Origin: Paucisalibacillus globulus | GTDB taxonomy: Bacteria; Bacillota; Bacilli; Bacillales; Amphibacillaceae | NCBI RefSeq assembly: GCF_900184735.1 | Contig: NZ_LT855392.1 | Coordinates: 217,949 to 281,948, forward strand | Direction of reading: 5' to 3' | DNA: 64,000 bases | In this document: one piece after another, positions 1 to 8,161 of the stretch | Numbering within the stretch: the first letter of the stretch is position 1 | How the letters are laid out: every line of letters starts with the position of its first letter | The notes under the pieces: model-generated | Told to the model about the DNA's origin: nothing | What the model saw: only the letters and a program-made list of their open reading frames with translations | Databases searched by the model: none | Program-made: the position numbers and the translations under genes

Positions 1-127
1 AGGTACTCTCGAACAGATGTCGCCCCTGTGCTGACAGTAAAAGCGTAGTATATTTCCGGAGCGGGTCTATGCGCTTTTCATGTTCGTTCGGATTTTAATC
101 AACTAAAACTCTTTTGTCCCAGCCTCT
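1..127. repeat. Dispersed ~300-bp repeat, copy 1 (cut by window edge)
   Basis: These 127 bases match 5143-5269 in the same orientation with no difference that I can see, so this is the right-hand part of the element described at 4974-5270. It lies just beyond the 3' end of the minus-strand gene at 144-692. Its terminal sequence (TTTTGTCCCAGCCTCT) is one arm of that element's terminal inverted repeat. No coding potential was recognised. Confidence 0.9.
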
Positions 128-143
128 ACTTTATAATTTTCAT

Positions 144-692
144 TTAACGTCTTAGTTGTAAACCGGTAAATGTTAATGGTCCGATAAGGAAGATATCAGG
201 GTCTTCAGCCTTAATAGATAGTACATAAGTTACGTTAGTTTGATCCTCTGTTGCAACATCCACATGAGCAAATGGTGCTACAGTCTCATCATCATGATCA
301 CCGTCGATATCAAAATCACTACGGTAAATTTCCTTTCCGTCGATTAACACTGGTGATTGACCTTTGAAGATGCTAATTTCCACATCTGTTTCTGGATCGC
401 CTGCTTCACTTTCCAAACCAACAACACCATTCAACCATACGACATCACCCGCACACAGTTTAGGGAACGTAATAGTTGCAACTTTTTTCTTACGATTATT
501 CGGAAGGCGCTCTCTATACTTATCTTTGTTTGGATCCAATTTATCCCAACGGAAGTCCACTACATTATTTACGTTTTGTGGTTGACCACAATGTTTATCA
601 TGCTTGTTGTCATGCTTGTTATCATATTCATTTCCTCGTCTATCCATATCACCCATCACTCCTCTTTCATAATCCTTATAATTTCTACTCAT
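144..692 (-). CDS. Probable spore-associated protein of unknown function
   Basis: I do not recognise this 182-residue protein. The first 35 residues are very polar, with repeated DNKHDNKHDKH-type His/Asp/Asn runs. The remainder looks beta-rich and acidic, with many Asp residues near positions 115-135. There is no signal peptide or membrane segment. The start has a strong ribosome binding site (GGAGGTG, at about 704-711 on the complement). Upstream, on the minus strand, lies CATAAACTA (752-760), which matches the sigma-K -10 consensus, back to back with a similar site for the coat gene at 886. A role in the outer spore layers is therefore inferred from promoter and neighbour, not from homology. 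Confidence 0.7.
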   Translation of the reverse strand: MSRNYKDYERGVMGDMDRRGNEYDNKHDNKHDKHCGQPQNVNNVVDFRWDKLDPNKDKYRERLPNNRKKKVATITFPKLCAGDVVWLNGVVGLESEAGDPETDVEISIFKGQSPVLIDGKEIYRSDFDIDGDHDDETVAPFAHVDVATEDQTNVTYVLSIKAEDPDIFLIGPLTFTGLQLRR

Positions 693-751
693 CCACTTTC
701 ACCTCCTTACACTTTATTAGATGCAAGAGGGGAGTTAGATGATAGAGATAA

Positions 752-778
752 TAGTTTATGTTACGTAAAATGTATGTC
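752..778 (-). promoter_or_regulatory. Sigma-K-like promoter for the 144-692 gene
   Basis: On the minus strand CATAAACTA (complement of 752-760) fits the sigma-K -10 pattern CATAnnnTA. An AC dinucleotide about 15 bases upstream could be the weak -35. The site is about 60 bases before the start codon. Confidence 0.4.
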
Positions 779-826
779 TATCACTATGAACATCACCCAA
801 ATAGGTGAAAACTAGACTATAAAACT

Positions 827-855
827 ACCCCACCGCAGATGTTCTGCATAAGCTA
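827..855 (+). promoter_or_regulatory. Sigma-K-like promoter for the cotY/cotZ-type gene
   Basis: CATAAGCTA at 847-855 fits the sigma-K -10 pattern CATAnnnTA, with an ACCC at 827-830 in the -35 region. It lies about 30 bases upstream of the TTG start at 886. This agrees with mother-cell expression of a coat gene. Confidence 0.45.
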
Positions 856-885
856 TAGGAACTACGTATAAAAGGGGTGAGAATA

Positions 886-1419
886 TTGGATAGGCATAAC
901 AAACATCGATGCTATGATGAGAATTGCGTTTGTGAAGTAGTAGAGAAAATAGTTAAAGCACAAAACAGAGTTGCGCAAGAAGCAACGAATTGTGACACTA
1001 GTTGTCAGCAATCTATTCGTGATTTGCTTTCACCAACAAGAGAGAACCAAAATACTACAGTACCTTTCATTTTGTATTGCAAAGAGGGTTGTAAGCCATT
1101 TATTGCTAGTGGTGTTCATAAACAGCCAATCGAAGGATTCCCTAATGATAGATATTACGAGTGTATTGAAACACCAGTATTACGTGCTAAACAGTTCACA
1201 AAGAAGGACCGTTGTTGTGTAAATGTAGAATTATTAAGACCAGTTAATGCTAATGGCTGCCCGGTTACTGATAAAGGCGATAAACTATGCGACTTTTTCA
1301 AGGATAAAACACCGTATAGAACCATTCAATTTCAAGAAACTGGTATTTGTTTAACGATTGACTTAAAAGATTTCTTAGGTATTTCTTGTTTAGATGCTAC
1401 TAGACCTCTACCCAAATAG
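886..1419 (+). CDS. Spore coat protein, CotY/CotZ family
   Basis: Cys-rich protein of 177 residues with about fifteen cysteines, including paired CC and the C-terminal ICLTIDLKDFLGISCL stretch, which resembles the end of CotZ (CIEVDLDCFCAINCL). In Bacillus, CotY and CotZ form disulfide-linked layers of the coat crust or exosporium. The longest frame opens at a GTG at 877, but AGGGGTG (873-879) is a good ribosome binding site six bases before TTG 886, so TTG is taken as the start. A sigma-K-like promoter lies upstream and another probable spore gene is divergent. Which of CotY or CotZ it corresponds to cannot be decided by eye. Confidence 0.85.
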   Translation: MDRHNKHRCYDENCVCEVVEKIVKAQNRVAQEATNCDTSCQQSIRDLLSPTRENQNTTVPFILYCKEGCKPFIASGVHKQPIEGFPNDRYYECIETPVLRAKQFTKKDRCCVNVELLRPVNANGCPVTDKGDKLCDFFKDKTPYRTIQFQETGICLTIDLKDFLGISCLDATRPLPK

Positions 1420-1530
1420 AACTTATATTAGAAATAGTATTGTATAGAAGAAATATATTAATATAGATACTAACTGTGCGGAGAAAACATTAGTGCCATG
1501 TTATGCACTAACACATTAAGATAAAATCAT

Positions 1531-1562
1531 AACCATCCCTTAAGTTAATGGGGATGGTTTTG
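1531..1562. terminator. Bidirectional terminator between coat gene and Na/Pi symporter
   Basis: Stem AACCATCCC / GGGATGGTT (1531-1539 with 1551-1559) followed by a T-rich run on the plus strand and preceded by an A-rich run. It separates two convergent genes. Confidence 0.7.
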
Positions 1563-1565
1563 ATT

Positions 1566-2504
1566 TTACGAATCATTAACAGGAAATCGGCCGTGGATTT
1601 TCATGATAAACTTGGAGAATTTATTAACAAATGGTAATGCAATTAAGGAACTAAGCGCGTTAAAGAGAACACTAATATGAGCTACTTGGACATCAGGACT
1701 ATCTGCCAAATAAGTTCCCACATCAGCAAGTACACCGATGAACGGGAAGAACACAATAACCCCTAACACATTAAGCCAAATATGGGACCAAGCGGTTAGC
1801 TTTGCTTCTCTTCCACCACCAATAGAGGCTAACCACGCATCAAAACAAGTTCCAATATTAGCACCTAATACGATAGCTACTGCAGTATCTAGGTTTAATA
1901 TACCGACTGCAATGAATCCCATTGTAATTCCGGTCGTGGCGGTACTAGATTGAATAATAGTTGTTAATAATGCCCCGGCTACAACTGCATAGAATAGATT
2001 ATTATCGAGAACCAAGAACAATTGGCCAATGAATTGCATTCCCTGTAACGGTTCTGCTAGGGTTTGAAATCCCCACATTGCCCCGAAAACAGCTGCTAAT
2101 CCTAAAATAGCTATACCAATATTACGGAAACTTTTCTTATTAATGAGGAAAAGAACAACCCCAATACCGGCCATTGGAAGAATCATCGCATCAATATCCA
2201 GTGCAATTATTTCGGTTGTTACCGTAGTTCCAATATTGGCCCCTAAAATAATTCCAATGGACTGGCTAAAAGTGAGCATTTTACCAGCTACTAAACCGAT
2301 TACAATGATTGAAACAGCCGAACTACTTTGTAGGATTGTAGTAACAACCATCCCTAGTAGGAGACCTTTCCACGGGGAATCTGTTAATTTTGTTAAAAGA
2401 TTTTTTAGCCGATCAGCTGATAAGTTAAATAGTCCCGTTCTTAAAAGATACATTCCAAATAGAAATACACCCAATGTAAGAATAAACAGGAGTAATTGAT
2501 ACAA
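1566..2504 (-). CDS. Na/Pi-cotransporter family protein (NptA/YjbB-like)
   Basis: Integral membrane protein of 312 residues with the two inverted repeats typical of the Na/Pi-cotransporter II family. QSSSA occurs near residue 60 and QSSTA near 186, each followed about 30 residues later by GANIGT. The family imports or exports phosphate with sodium. The C-terminal PhoU-like domain found in some relatives is absent. The longest frame begins at 2528, but GAAGGTG lies five bases before a TTG at 2504, giving the more natural membrane-protein start MYQLLLF, so that start is used. The small gene at 2580-2786 lies upstream in the same direction and may be co-transcribed. Confidence 0.85.
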   Translation of the reverse strand: MYQLLLFILTLGVFLFGMYLLRTGLFNLSADRLKNLLTKLTDSPWKGLLLGMVVTTILQSSSAVSIIVIGLVAGKMLTFSQSIGIILGANIGTTVTTEIIALDIDAMILPMAGIGVVLFLINKKSFRNIGIAILGLAAVFGAMWGFQTLAEPLQGMQFIGQLFLVLDNNLFYAVVAGALLTTIIQSSTATTGITMGFIAVGILNLDTAVAIVLGANIGTCFDAWLASIGGGREAKLTAWSHIWLNVLGVIVFFPFIGVLADVGTYLADSPDVQVAHISVLFNALSSLIALPFVNKFSKFIMKIHGRFPVNDS

Positions 2505-2579
2505 GTTTTCACCTTCTTTCTCACACATAAAATAAACGGGATCAACTAAGGAGCTATTTACACAGGGTTAACAAGAAGT

Positions 2580-2786
2580 CTATTTATTGGAACGGTTCAC
2601 AGGTTGTTGAATGGCAACTGGTTGAGTAGGAATCGTAACTACTTTTTCCCGAATTGAATCAGGCTCAAAGTCGGTTACTAGAGTCCTTAATGTTTGGTTT
2701 ACTTGCTTTTTAGTTAGTTTTCTAAAAAATGTAACCTGATAGACAAATAGACCAGCAATAAGTGAAATAAACATTACTTCTAGCAT
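2580..2786 (-). CDS. Small membrane-anchored protein of unknown function
   Basis: Protein of 68 residues with one N-terminal membrane segment (about residues 3-22) and a charged cytoplasmic tail rich in K, R, Q and V. It precedes the Na/Pi symporter gene by about 75 bases in the same direction. The start is supported by an AGGGGAGGTG-type ribosome binding site just upstream. I do not recognise the family. Confidence 0.6.
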   Translation of the reverse strand: MLEVMFISLIAGLFVYQVTFFRKLTKKQVNQTLRTLVTDFEPDSIREKVVTIPTQPVAIQQPVNRSNK

Positions 2787-2881
2787 GAATTCACCTCCCC
2801 TATACCATTACAATATGTATATATTAATAGATTCAATTGGACAAATATTGATATACGTAAAAAATGTGTAGGAAACTAGAT

Positions 2882-2896
2882 AAATGATAATCATTT
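2882..2896. promoter_or_regulatory. Fur-like 7-1-7 palindrome
   Basis: AAATGATAATCATTT is a perfect palindrome of two 7-base arms around one centre base and matches the core of the Bacillus Fur/PerR/Zur box. It lies about 100 bases upstream of the minus-strand gene at 2786 and about 220 bases upstream of the plus-strand gene at 3117. Which gene it controls, if any, is not clear. Confidence 0.35.
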
Positions 2897-3116
2897 GTAG
2901 ACTTGGACAATAGATAATTAAGTAATGGTCAAGGTAAAATCCCTATGGAACAGACCCCTCCCCTCTATGTTGACGTAACCTATTTTCTAATCAAGCGGAC
3001 ATTAATCCAAACACTATCTATTAAAATGAATAATATATAACACTTATTAAAATGGAAATTTGGGGTGTTCATAGAGAAAATCTTCTAAAAATTAACCAAT
3101 GATAAGGAGGTATATT

Positions 3117-3785
3117 ATGGACGGAGGGCCAATCGTATTAATGGGAATTGATGCAGAGGATTACTCACAAGGTGGTTATCACGGACCAATCTCTAGTTAC
3201 GCAACCATTGTTAGTAGTGTCCTGAATAATGTTACTAATGATGGTGGAGGAATCCTAGTAATTGGAGGAGGCAAAGACCGATTTGACGACGTAACAAGAT
3301 TTTGGAACGCTGTTTCATTGGATATCAATCAGACTGTATCCTTCGCTAACGGAGACGGTATTGCTAATATATCCTTTTCTCAATTTGCTTTGCTAGCTAT
3401 TGCCAGTAGTATAACTTCAACCCCTTCTGGAGGATTAACACAAGAAGAAAATAAACTATTAGTTTCTAGAAAAAAAGATATTGCCAAATTCGTGAATACT
3501 GGTGGGGGACTTATTGGTTTCAGTCAAACAGGGTTGACAAAACCATATGCTTATCTAACTAATATTGGTAAATTCCGGGTGAATACAAATTTAAATTACG
3601 ACAATATCACATCGACACCCGCAGGAAGATCGATAGGTATTGCAAACTCTAACTTAGATATCGCCATATGGCATGATGAATATGTTACTTTTCCTTCCTT
3701 CCTGCATGTATTAGCAATTAATAATAGTACAGGAAAAGCAGCTGCAATTGGTGGAAGAAGTGTTACTCCTTCAAAAATCTTATAG
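3117..3785 (+). CDS. Conserved Gly-rich protein with a glutamine amidotransferase-like fold (inferred)
   Basis: Protein of 222 residues, not assigned to a characterised family. Hydrophobic strands ending in glycine runs (GGGILVIGGGKDR, NTGGGLIGFSQTG, FPSFLHVLA) recall the Rossmann-like class I glutamine amidotransferase or ThuA fold. I see no Cys nucleophile elbow, so an enzymatic role is doubtful. Similar MGIDAED...GGHGPIS proteins occur in spore-forming Bacilli as far as I recall. AAGGAGG (3104-3110) six bases before ATG 3117 sets the start; an in-frame upstream start at 3099 has no binding site. No signal peptide. Confidence 0.7.
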   Translation: MDGGPIVLMGIDAEDYSQGGYHGPISSYATIVSSVLNNVTNDGGGILVIGGGKDRFDDVTRFWNAVSLDINQTVSFANGDGIANISFSQFALLAIASSITSTPSGGLTQEENKLLVSRKKDIAKFVNTGGGLIGFSQTGLTKPYAYLTNIGKFRVNTNLNYDNITSTPAGRSIGIANSNLDIAIWHDEYVTFPSFLHVLAINNSTGKAAAIGGRSVTPSKIL

Positions 3786-4093
3786 CTAAAAAAATATGCC
3801 ATACTATAACCAAACACTAACTTTTTGTTTGAAACTTCTCCTCCCTATTAATTTTTCATTAGTTAATTTTTGTAAGGACAAGTAGTGTCTATCGCTTGAT
3901 TATATTTATGTAAATATTCTAACAATTTAATTTCAATATGATGAGAAATGGGTATATGCTATTTCGTTTGCACCGTTCAAGACATAAAATGCATTATTCT
4001 TATACTCGTTTACTTAACCATCCGTTACAAGTTTGTCTTTATAAGATTTTAGAGTATAACGAATATCCATCCTAAACTTTTGAGGTGCATATT
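3786..4093. other. Intergenic, nothing recognised
   Basis: AT-rich spacer of about 300 bases between two plus-strand genes. I see no hairpin with a T-run, no RNA motif and no short coding frame with a ribosome binding site, apart from the TGAGGTG that serves the next gene. Confidence 0.5.
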
Positions 4094-4858
4094 GTGAGCT
4101 TTGAATTTATTATTTTAGGATTTATTGTTGGAATATTAATCGGTGTAGCTGGCGTAGGTGGAGCATCTCTTCTCACACCTAGCTTAATTTTCATGGGAAT
4201 CCCCCCTGTAATTGCTATCGGTACTGACTTTTTATATAACTCTGTAACAAAGGCATTTGGCACATTACAGCATTTAAAACAAAAAACAGTAAATATTAAA
4301 CTTGTAAAATATTTTTCTATTGGGAGCCTCCCCTCTGCCATTATTGCTAACTTTCTCTTTCACTATTATTTATCAGATTACTATAATGAATCCCTTATTC
4401 TTTTATTGTTAGGAATAGTCTTAGTAAGTATTTCTCTTTTAACTCTAATACAGTTTGTTTTCAACTTTGAAATCATACGTTCATGGAAGGAAAAAGATAT
4501 TAATGACAAAAGAACATTAATCATTGTAATTGGAATAGTCCTTGGAGTAATTGTAGGAATAACTTCAGTTGGAGCGGGTAGTCTCTTTGCAATAATACTT
4601 CTGTATTTCTTTAATCTAAAATCTTCAGAGCTTGTAGGAACAGACATAGCCCATGCTTTTTTACTCACCACAATACCAGGTATTCTAATGGCATTTTATG
4701 GTCATGTAGATTTCCATTTATTGCTACTTCTTCTCTGTGGGTCCATACCAGGATCTATCATCGGCAGTAAATTAACCTTAAAACTCCCTTCCGTGTTTAT
4801 CCGCCTTCTTATCCTCATCATTATCTTTTTTACTGGGCTAAAATTAATCGTTGGGTAA
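4094..4858 (+). CDS. TauE/SafE family membrane permease
   Basis: Polytopic membrane protein of 254 residues with two related halves, each starting with a glycine-rich helix (GILIGVAGVGGASLLTPSL near residue 15 and GVIVGITSVGAGSLF near 155). This is the pattern of the TauE/SafE (DUF81) family, which is linked to export or import of sulfite, sulfoacetate and related anions. The substrate is unknown here. TGAGGTG (4081-4087) is six bases before GTG 4094, which is therefore preferred over the GTG at 4085. It stands alone between the 3117 gene and the dispersed repeat. Confidence 0.85.
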   Translation: MSFEFIILGFIVGILIGVAGVGGASLLTPSLIFMGIPPVIAIGTDFLYNSVTKAFGTLQHLKQKTVNIKLVKYFSIGSLPSAIIANFLFHYYLSDYYNESLILLLLGIVLVSISLLTLIQFVFNFEIIRSWKEKDINDKRTLIIVIGIVLGVIVGITSVGAGSLFAIILLYFFNLKSSELVGTDIAHAFLLTTIPGILMAFYGHVDFHLLLLLLCGSIPGSIIGSKLTLKLPSVFIRLLILIIIFFTGLKLIVG

Positions 4859-4973
4859 AAGCACATTCTTTATTATGCAGGTTTTCTAACTTAGTTTTTT
4901 TCTTGTACATTTCTATCATTAGAGAAGGAAAATCAGTAACCCTAGGAATAGTTTATTTTAAGGATTAATAAAA

Positions 4974-5270
4974 AAGAGGCTGGGACATAACTAAAAGTAT
5001 AAGTTGAGAACCTGAACGATACGCCACATTAGCTCCGGAAATATACGGAGACTCCTACGGGAGGATAGGCATCGGTGAGACCCCGGAAGAGCTTTAGCTC
5101 TGAGGAGGCTTACCAGCCGCCCGTGGCAAGGTAGACACTGTGAGGTACTCTCGAACAGATGTCGCCCCTGTGCTGACAGTAAAAGCGTAGTATATTTCCG
5201 GAGCGGGTCTATGCGCTTTTCATGTTCGTTCGGATTTTAATCAACTAAAACTCTTTTGTCCCAGCCTCTT
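4974..5270. repeat. Dispersed ~300-bp repeat, copy 2 (complete)
   Basis: Element of 297 bases bounded by a perfect 14-bp terminal inverted repeat, AAGAGGCTGGGACA at 4974-4987 and its complement at 5257-5270. A second 14-bp inverted repeat lies inside, CTCCGGAAATATAC at 5033-5046 and its complement at 5190-5203. Further short hairpins occur between (for example GAGCTTTAGCTC). It has no ORF. Its right 127 bases recur at 1-127. Both copies sit in the same orientation just beyond the 3' end of a minus-strand gene. It resembles a non-autonomous mobile repeat or a structured RNA. Confidence 0.85.
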
Positions 5271-5274
5271 TAAA

Positions 5275-6312
5275 CTAAACCAATTTCTGTCCACAGTTCG
5301 AACAAAAATTTGCTCCATTTGTTTTTTGTCCGCAGTTAGGGCAGAAGTTTGGAGCTTTATTTGTTCCTTCAGATGGTTTATTAGACTCAGATTGAGTAGG
5401 TTCATTTTGATTCTGTTGATTCTGGTTTTGTTGCTTCATTTGATCTTGAGAATTATTCTGATTCATATTATCCATCATTTTATTCGCCATTGTCATTCCC
5501 ATCATCATACCTGCCATATCACTCGCCGTACCAGATCCTTGTAGTTTACCTGAAGCCATTGCATCTGTAACGGAAATCTGCTGGTACTTGGAAACATCTC
5601 CTACCATACCATGTGAGGCACTTTTATTAATCATATCTTGAACTTGCTTTGGATAGTTGAAGTCCCCCACGCTAAAACCTGTAATGGTCATTCCCATTTG
5701 ATGAATTTCCATATCTAAGTCTTCCTGAATTCCTCTAGATATCTCGGTACTGTTCATCTGTAAATTGAGGATATCCTTGCCTGCACGTGTAATCCATTTC
5801 ATTAATAATTGATCCAAGATAGTCGTTATTCGAATTTTCACATCATCAACCAAATAACGATTCTTCACACCTGCAATATTATCAATAAGTGCAATATAAT
5901 CATTTACTTTAAACTCAAATGTACCATTTGCTCTAATAGGTAAACCTCCTGGGAGATTTAGTTGAGGTGCTGGAATATTTATTGCATTTCTTGTTCCCCA
6001 CTTCACATTAAATATTTTGGTATTAACAAAAATAACCTCTACTCGTAAGCCACTATTAAAGCCAAATTTAAATCCTTTCAACGTAGAAAGAAAAGGGATG
6101 ATTTCAGATTCAATATTATAATCCCCTTCATCCTTAAAGACACCTTCAATTTTTCCATTATAAAGAAAAATTGCATCCTGCCCTGGACGGATGATTAATC
6201 TACTACCCTTTTTAATTTCCTTATTACTCCACTTCCAAAATATCATATCATCACGGAACTCATCCCATTCAATAACATCAGCAAATTGGTTTCTGAAAAA
6301 AGACATATGCAA
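5275..6312 (-). CDS. ydjI: YdjI-like SPFH/virion-core domain protein with zinc ribbons
   Basis: Protein of 345 residues. Residues 1 to about 215 match the SPFH-type virion core domain of Bacillus subtilis YdjI. Then comes a Gly/Met-rich segment (MAGMMMGMTMANKMMDN), a Gln/Asn-rich linker, and two C-terminal CPNCGQK / CSNCGQK half-motifs forming a zinc ribbon. In B. subtilis YdjI helps hold the PspA homologue and YdjG/YdjH at the membrane during envelope stress. It is the last gene of the operon driven by the sigma-W-type promoter at 8867-8893. The dispersed repeat begins right after its stop codon and could act as the 3' end of the transcript. Confidence 0.85.
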   Translation of the reverse strand: MHMSFFRNQFADVIEWDEFRDDMIFWKWSNKEIKKGSRLIIRPGQDAIFLYNGKIEGVFKDEGDYNIESEIIPFLSTLKGFKFGFNSGLRVEVIFVNTKIFNVKWGTRNAINIPAPQLNLPGGLPIRANGTFEFKVNDYIALIDNIAGVKNRYLVDDVKIRITTILDQLLMKWITRAGKDILNLQMNSTEISRGIQEDLDMEIHQMGMTITGFSVGDFNYPKQVQDMINKSASHGMVGDVSKYQQISVTDAMASGKLQGSGTASDMAGMMMGMTMANKMMDNMNQNNSQDQMKQQNQNQQNQNEPTQSESNKPSEGTNKAPNFCPNCGQKTNGANFCSNCGQKLV

Positions 6313-6343
6313 CTCCCTTTCGCTTTTTTTATAGTCAAATTAA

Positions 6344-7114
6344 TTAGAACTTCCCTCGGCTTCCACTATAGGAGTGACCTCCACCTGTTACTCCACCACC
6401 GCCGCCACCTTTGTTATTATTTTGTGGCTTTCTACGTTTGGTGACACTTTTCGTTAGATAAATATCTTTTCGCTCTAACACTTGAAAATTCCCTGTATAT
6501 GTTCGTTCATTAACCGTGACTTTCCCTCCAGAGTTATAAGCCATGGATCCAACTACTACTCCGGCAAGCCCTATTGCCACTATAAGATGAAACCATGTTT
6601 TTAATAGAAAACTATCTGGGTTAACTCCAGGCATGTATTCCATATATTCAGAACCTAGTTCAATGTATTGGGTAAAGGCATCATAATAATTGCCACTTGA
6701 TAAACTTGGTGTTATTTTTTCCCTGATTAATGTTGCCCGTTGATCATCCAGATACTTTTTCCCCTTATAAAACCCGGCTATCATTACATCTCTTTCGCTC
6801 ATATCAAGTGCCAAGATTACCGTGTTTCCATGTGGTTTATCAAAACCAAATGCCATATCATCATAGAAACTTTCTATAAAAGGTTTAATATCCTTACCAT
6901 CAGCGTCCTGTGTGGTGACAATAATAAAGTCCATTTCGTGTTCTTTACCATGCTGCAAGGATAAATTCTCCAGCCTGGCGATTTCATCATCTGTTAATAG
7001 ATTAGCATAGTCATACACTCGTTGTTTAGTCTCATCCGCGTAAACATTACTAAAAGATCCAAAAATAAAAATGATAGAGAAAATACTAGTAAGAATTATT
7101 ATTCGCTTTTTCAC
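6344..7114 (-). CDS. ydjH: YdjH-like TPM domain membrane protein
   Basis: Protein of 256 residues with an N-terminal signal segment (about 1-26, ending near SNVYADE), a TPM domain (about 30-155, beginning VYDYANLLTDDEI), one membrane helix near 172-190 (HLIVAIGLAGVVVGSMAY) and a Gly-rich tail (GGGGGGVTGGGHSYSGSRGKF). TPM domains of this type lie outside the membrane. In B. subtilis YdjH acts with YdjG. Its start overlaps the ydjG stop by four bases (ATGA), indicating translational coupling. Confidence 0.85.
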   Translation of the reverse strand: MKKRIIILTSIFSIIFIFGSFSNVYADETKQRVYDYANLLTDDEIARLENLSLQHGKEHEMDFIIVTTQDADGKDIKPFIESFYDDMAFGFDKPHGNTVILALDMSERDVMIAGFYKGKKYLDDQRATLIREKITPSLSSGNYYDAFTQYIELGSEYMEYMPGVNPDSFLLKTWFHLIVAIGLAGVVVGSMAYNSGGKVTVNERTYTGNFQVLERKDIYLTKSVTKRRKPQNNNKGGGGGGVTGGGHSYSGSRGKF

Positions 7115-8139
7115 CAGATATCCCCTCCAACAATTAGCGTAAGGACCTTAGCAGCAATAAATGTTGCTGCGGCAATACTGCCAAACCACGCAGATACTTT
7201 TGCCATACTAAGTGGAGGTTTTCCAACCACTTTTCCATTAACACCATTCATTGCAAAGGTGTGTTCTTGCTTATCATAATCATAATATACCATCCATACT
7301 GGTAGAAGAACGTAATGTGCCTTTGTTTCCTTCGTATCGACACGCTTTTCTTCGTAACGAACAGAAGAATACCCACTAATTGTGGAACTAATATATCTAT
7401 CAATATAACTGCTGACTTTAGATTTCACACGAGGAAATAATTCTTTGTTATCATAGTTATATTTTTCCGCTAAGTAGCCTGCTAGATATGGTGTTTTAAA
7501 GTCTTTTAAACTTCCATAGTCATATGGTTCTAATTTATCCATTAAATCGTCATTCATTTTCTCCGATGCATCAACTGGAACTTTATTAAAGGTTAAATCT
7601 ATTTTTCGGTGTACATCATAGTACTTTGTTTCTGTATAGATGTAGTTACCTTGCGTATATTCCCTCACCCTAGTAGCTCTTGCTTTAACCTTTGCAATAC
7701 TATGTAAATCATAAATCCAGAATGGGACATATATGCCTGTCATTGACTTAATACGGTCTGCTGACATAAAACCGGTTGGTGTCAATCTACCATTTTTACA
7801 CCATTTCTTAAATGCTTGAATTGCCTCATCCTTACTAATTTGAAATGGAATAACCATGTCCGGTGCATGAATGCCAGAAACCCGATCAGCCAAGACCACC
7901 GCAGCGCCACAAAAGCTACATGATGTAGCAGATGTATCAGCATCAGTTATCACTGCTGCACCGCAATTATTACATACATATTCTTTCGCTTCATCAACTG
8001 AAAACCTTGTCGTTATATACTCATCAGAGAAATCCTCGATTGATTCTGTACGTCCACAACTTCCACAAGTTAACTTACCAGACTCACTGTCAAATGCCAT
8101 GTCATCACCACAATTTGGGCATTTATATTGAATGACCAT
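7111..8139 (-). CDS. ydjG: YdjG-like zinc-ribbon membrane protein
   Basis: Protein of 342 residues. Two zinc ribbons occupy the first 90 residues: CPNCG...CGSCG at about 8-34 and CNNCG...CSFCG at about 56-78. A central domain follows, and a C-terminal membrane segment lies near 310-335. In B. subtilis YdjG is the membrane anchor that recruits the PspA homologue. It is the second gene of the pspA-ydjGHI operon, about 22 bases after pspA, and overlaps ydjH by four bases. A broken second copy of this gene lies at 24302-24709. Confidence 0.85.
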   Translation of the reverse strand: MVIQYKCPNCGDDMAFDSESGKLTCGSCGRTESIEDFSDEYITTRFSVDEAKEYVCNNCGAAVITDADTSATSCSFCGAAVVLADRVSGIHAPDMVIPFQISKDEAIQAFKKWCKNGRLTPTGFMSADRIKSMTGIYVPFWIYDLHSIAKVKARATRVREYTQGNYIYTETKYYDVHRKIDLTFNKVPVDASEKMNDDLMDKLEPYDYGSLKDFKTPYLAGYLAEKYNYDNKELFPRVKSKVSSYIDRYISSTISGYSSVRYEEKRVDTKETKAHYVLLPVWMVYYDYDKQEHTFAMNGVNGKVVGKPPLSMAKVSAWFGSIAAATFIAAKVLTLIVGGDIW

Positions 8140-8161
8140 TTCTCTTCCCCCCTAACTCAAT

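Noticed and set aside
357-815. Plus-strand frames opposite the 144-692 gene
   Set aside because: Hydrophobic shadows of a His/Asp-rich coding sequence; they run through the divergent promoter region.
4974-5270. Possible rRNA or tRNA gene in the 300-bp repeat
   Set aside because: Segments such as CTCCTACGGGAGG recall 16S rRNA, but the short length, terminal inverted repeats and lack of any further match rule out an rRNA gene.
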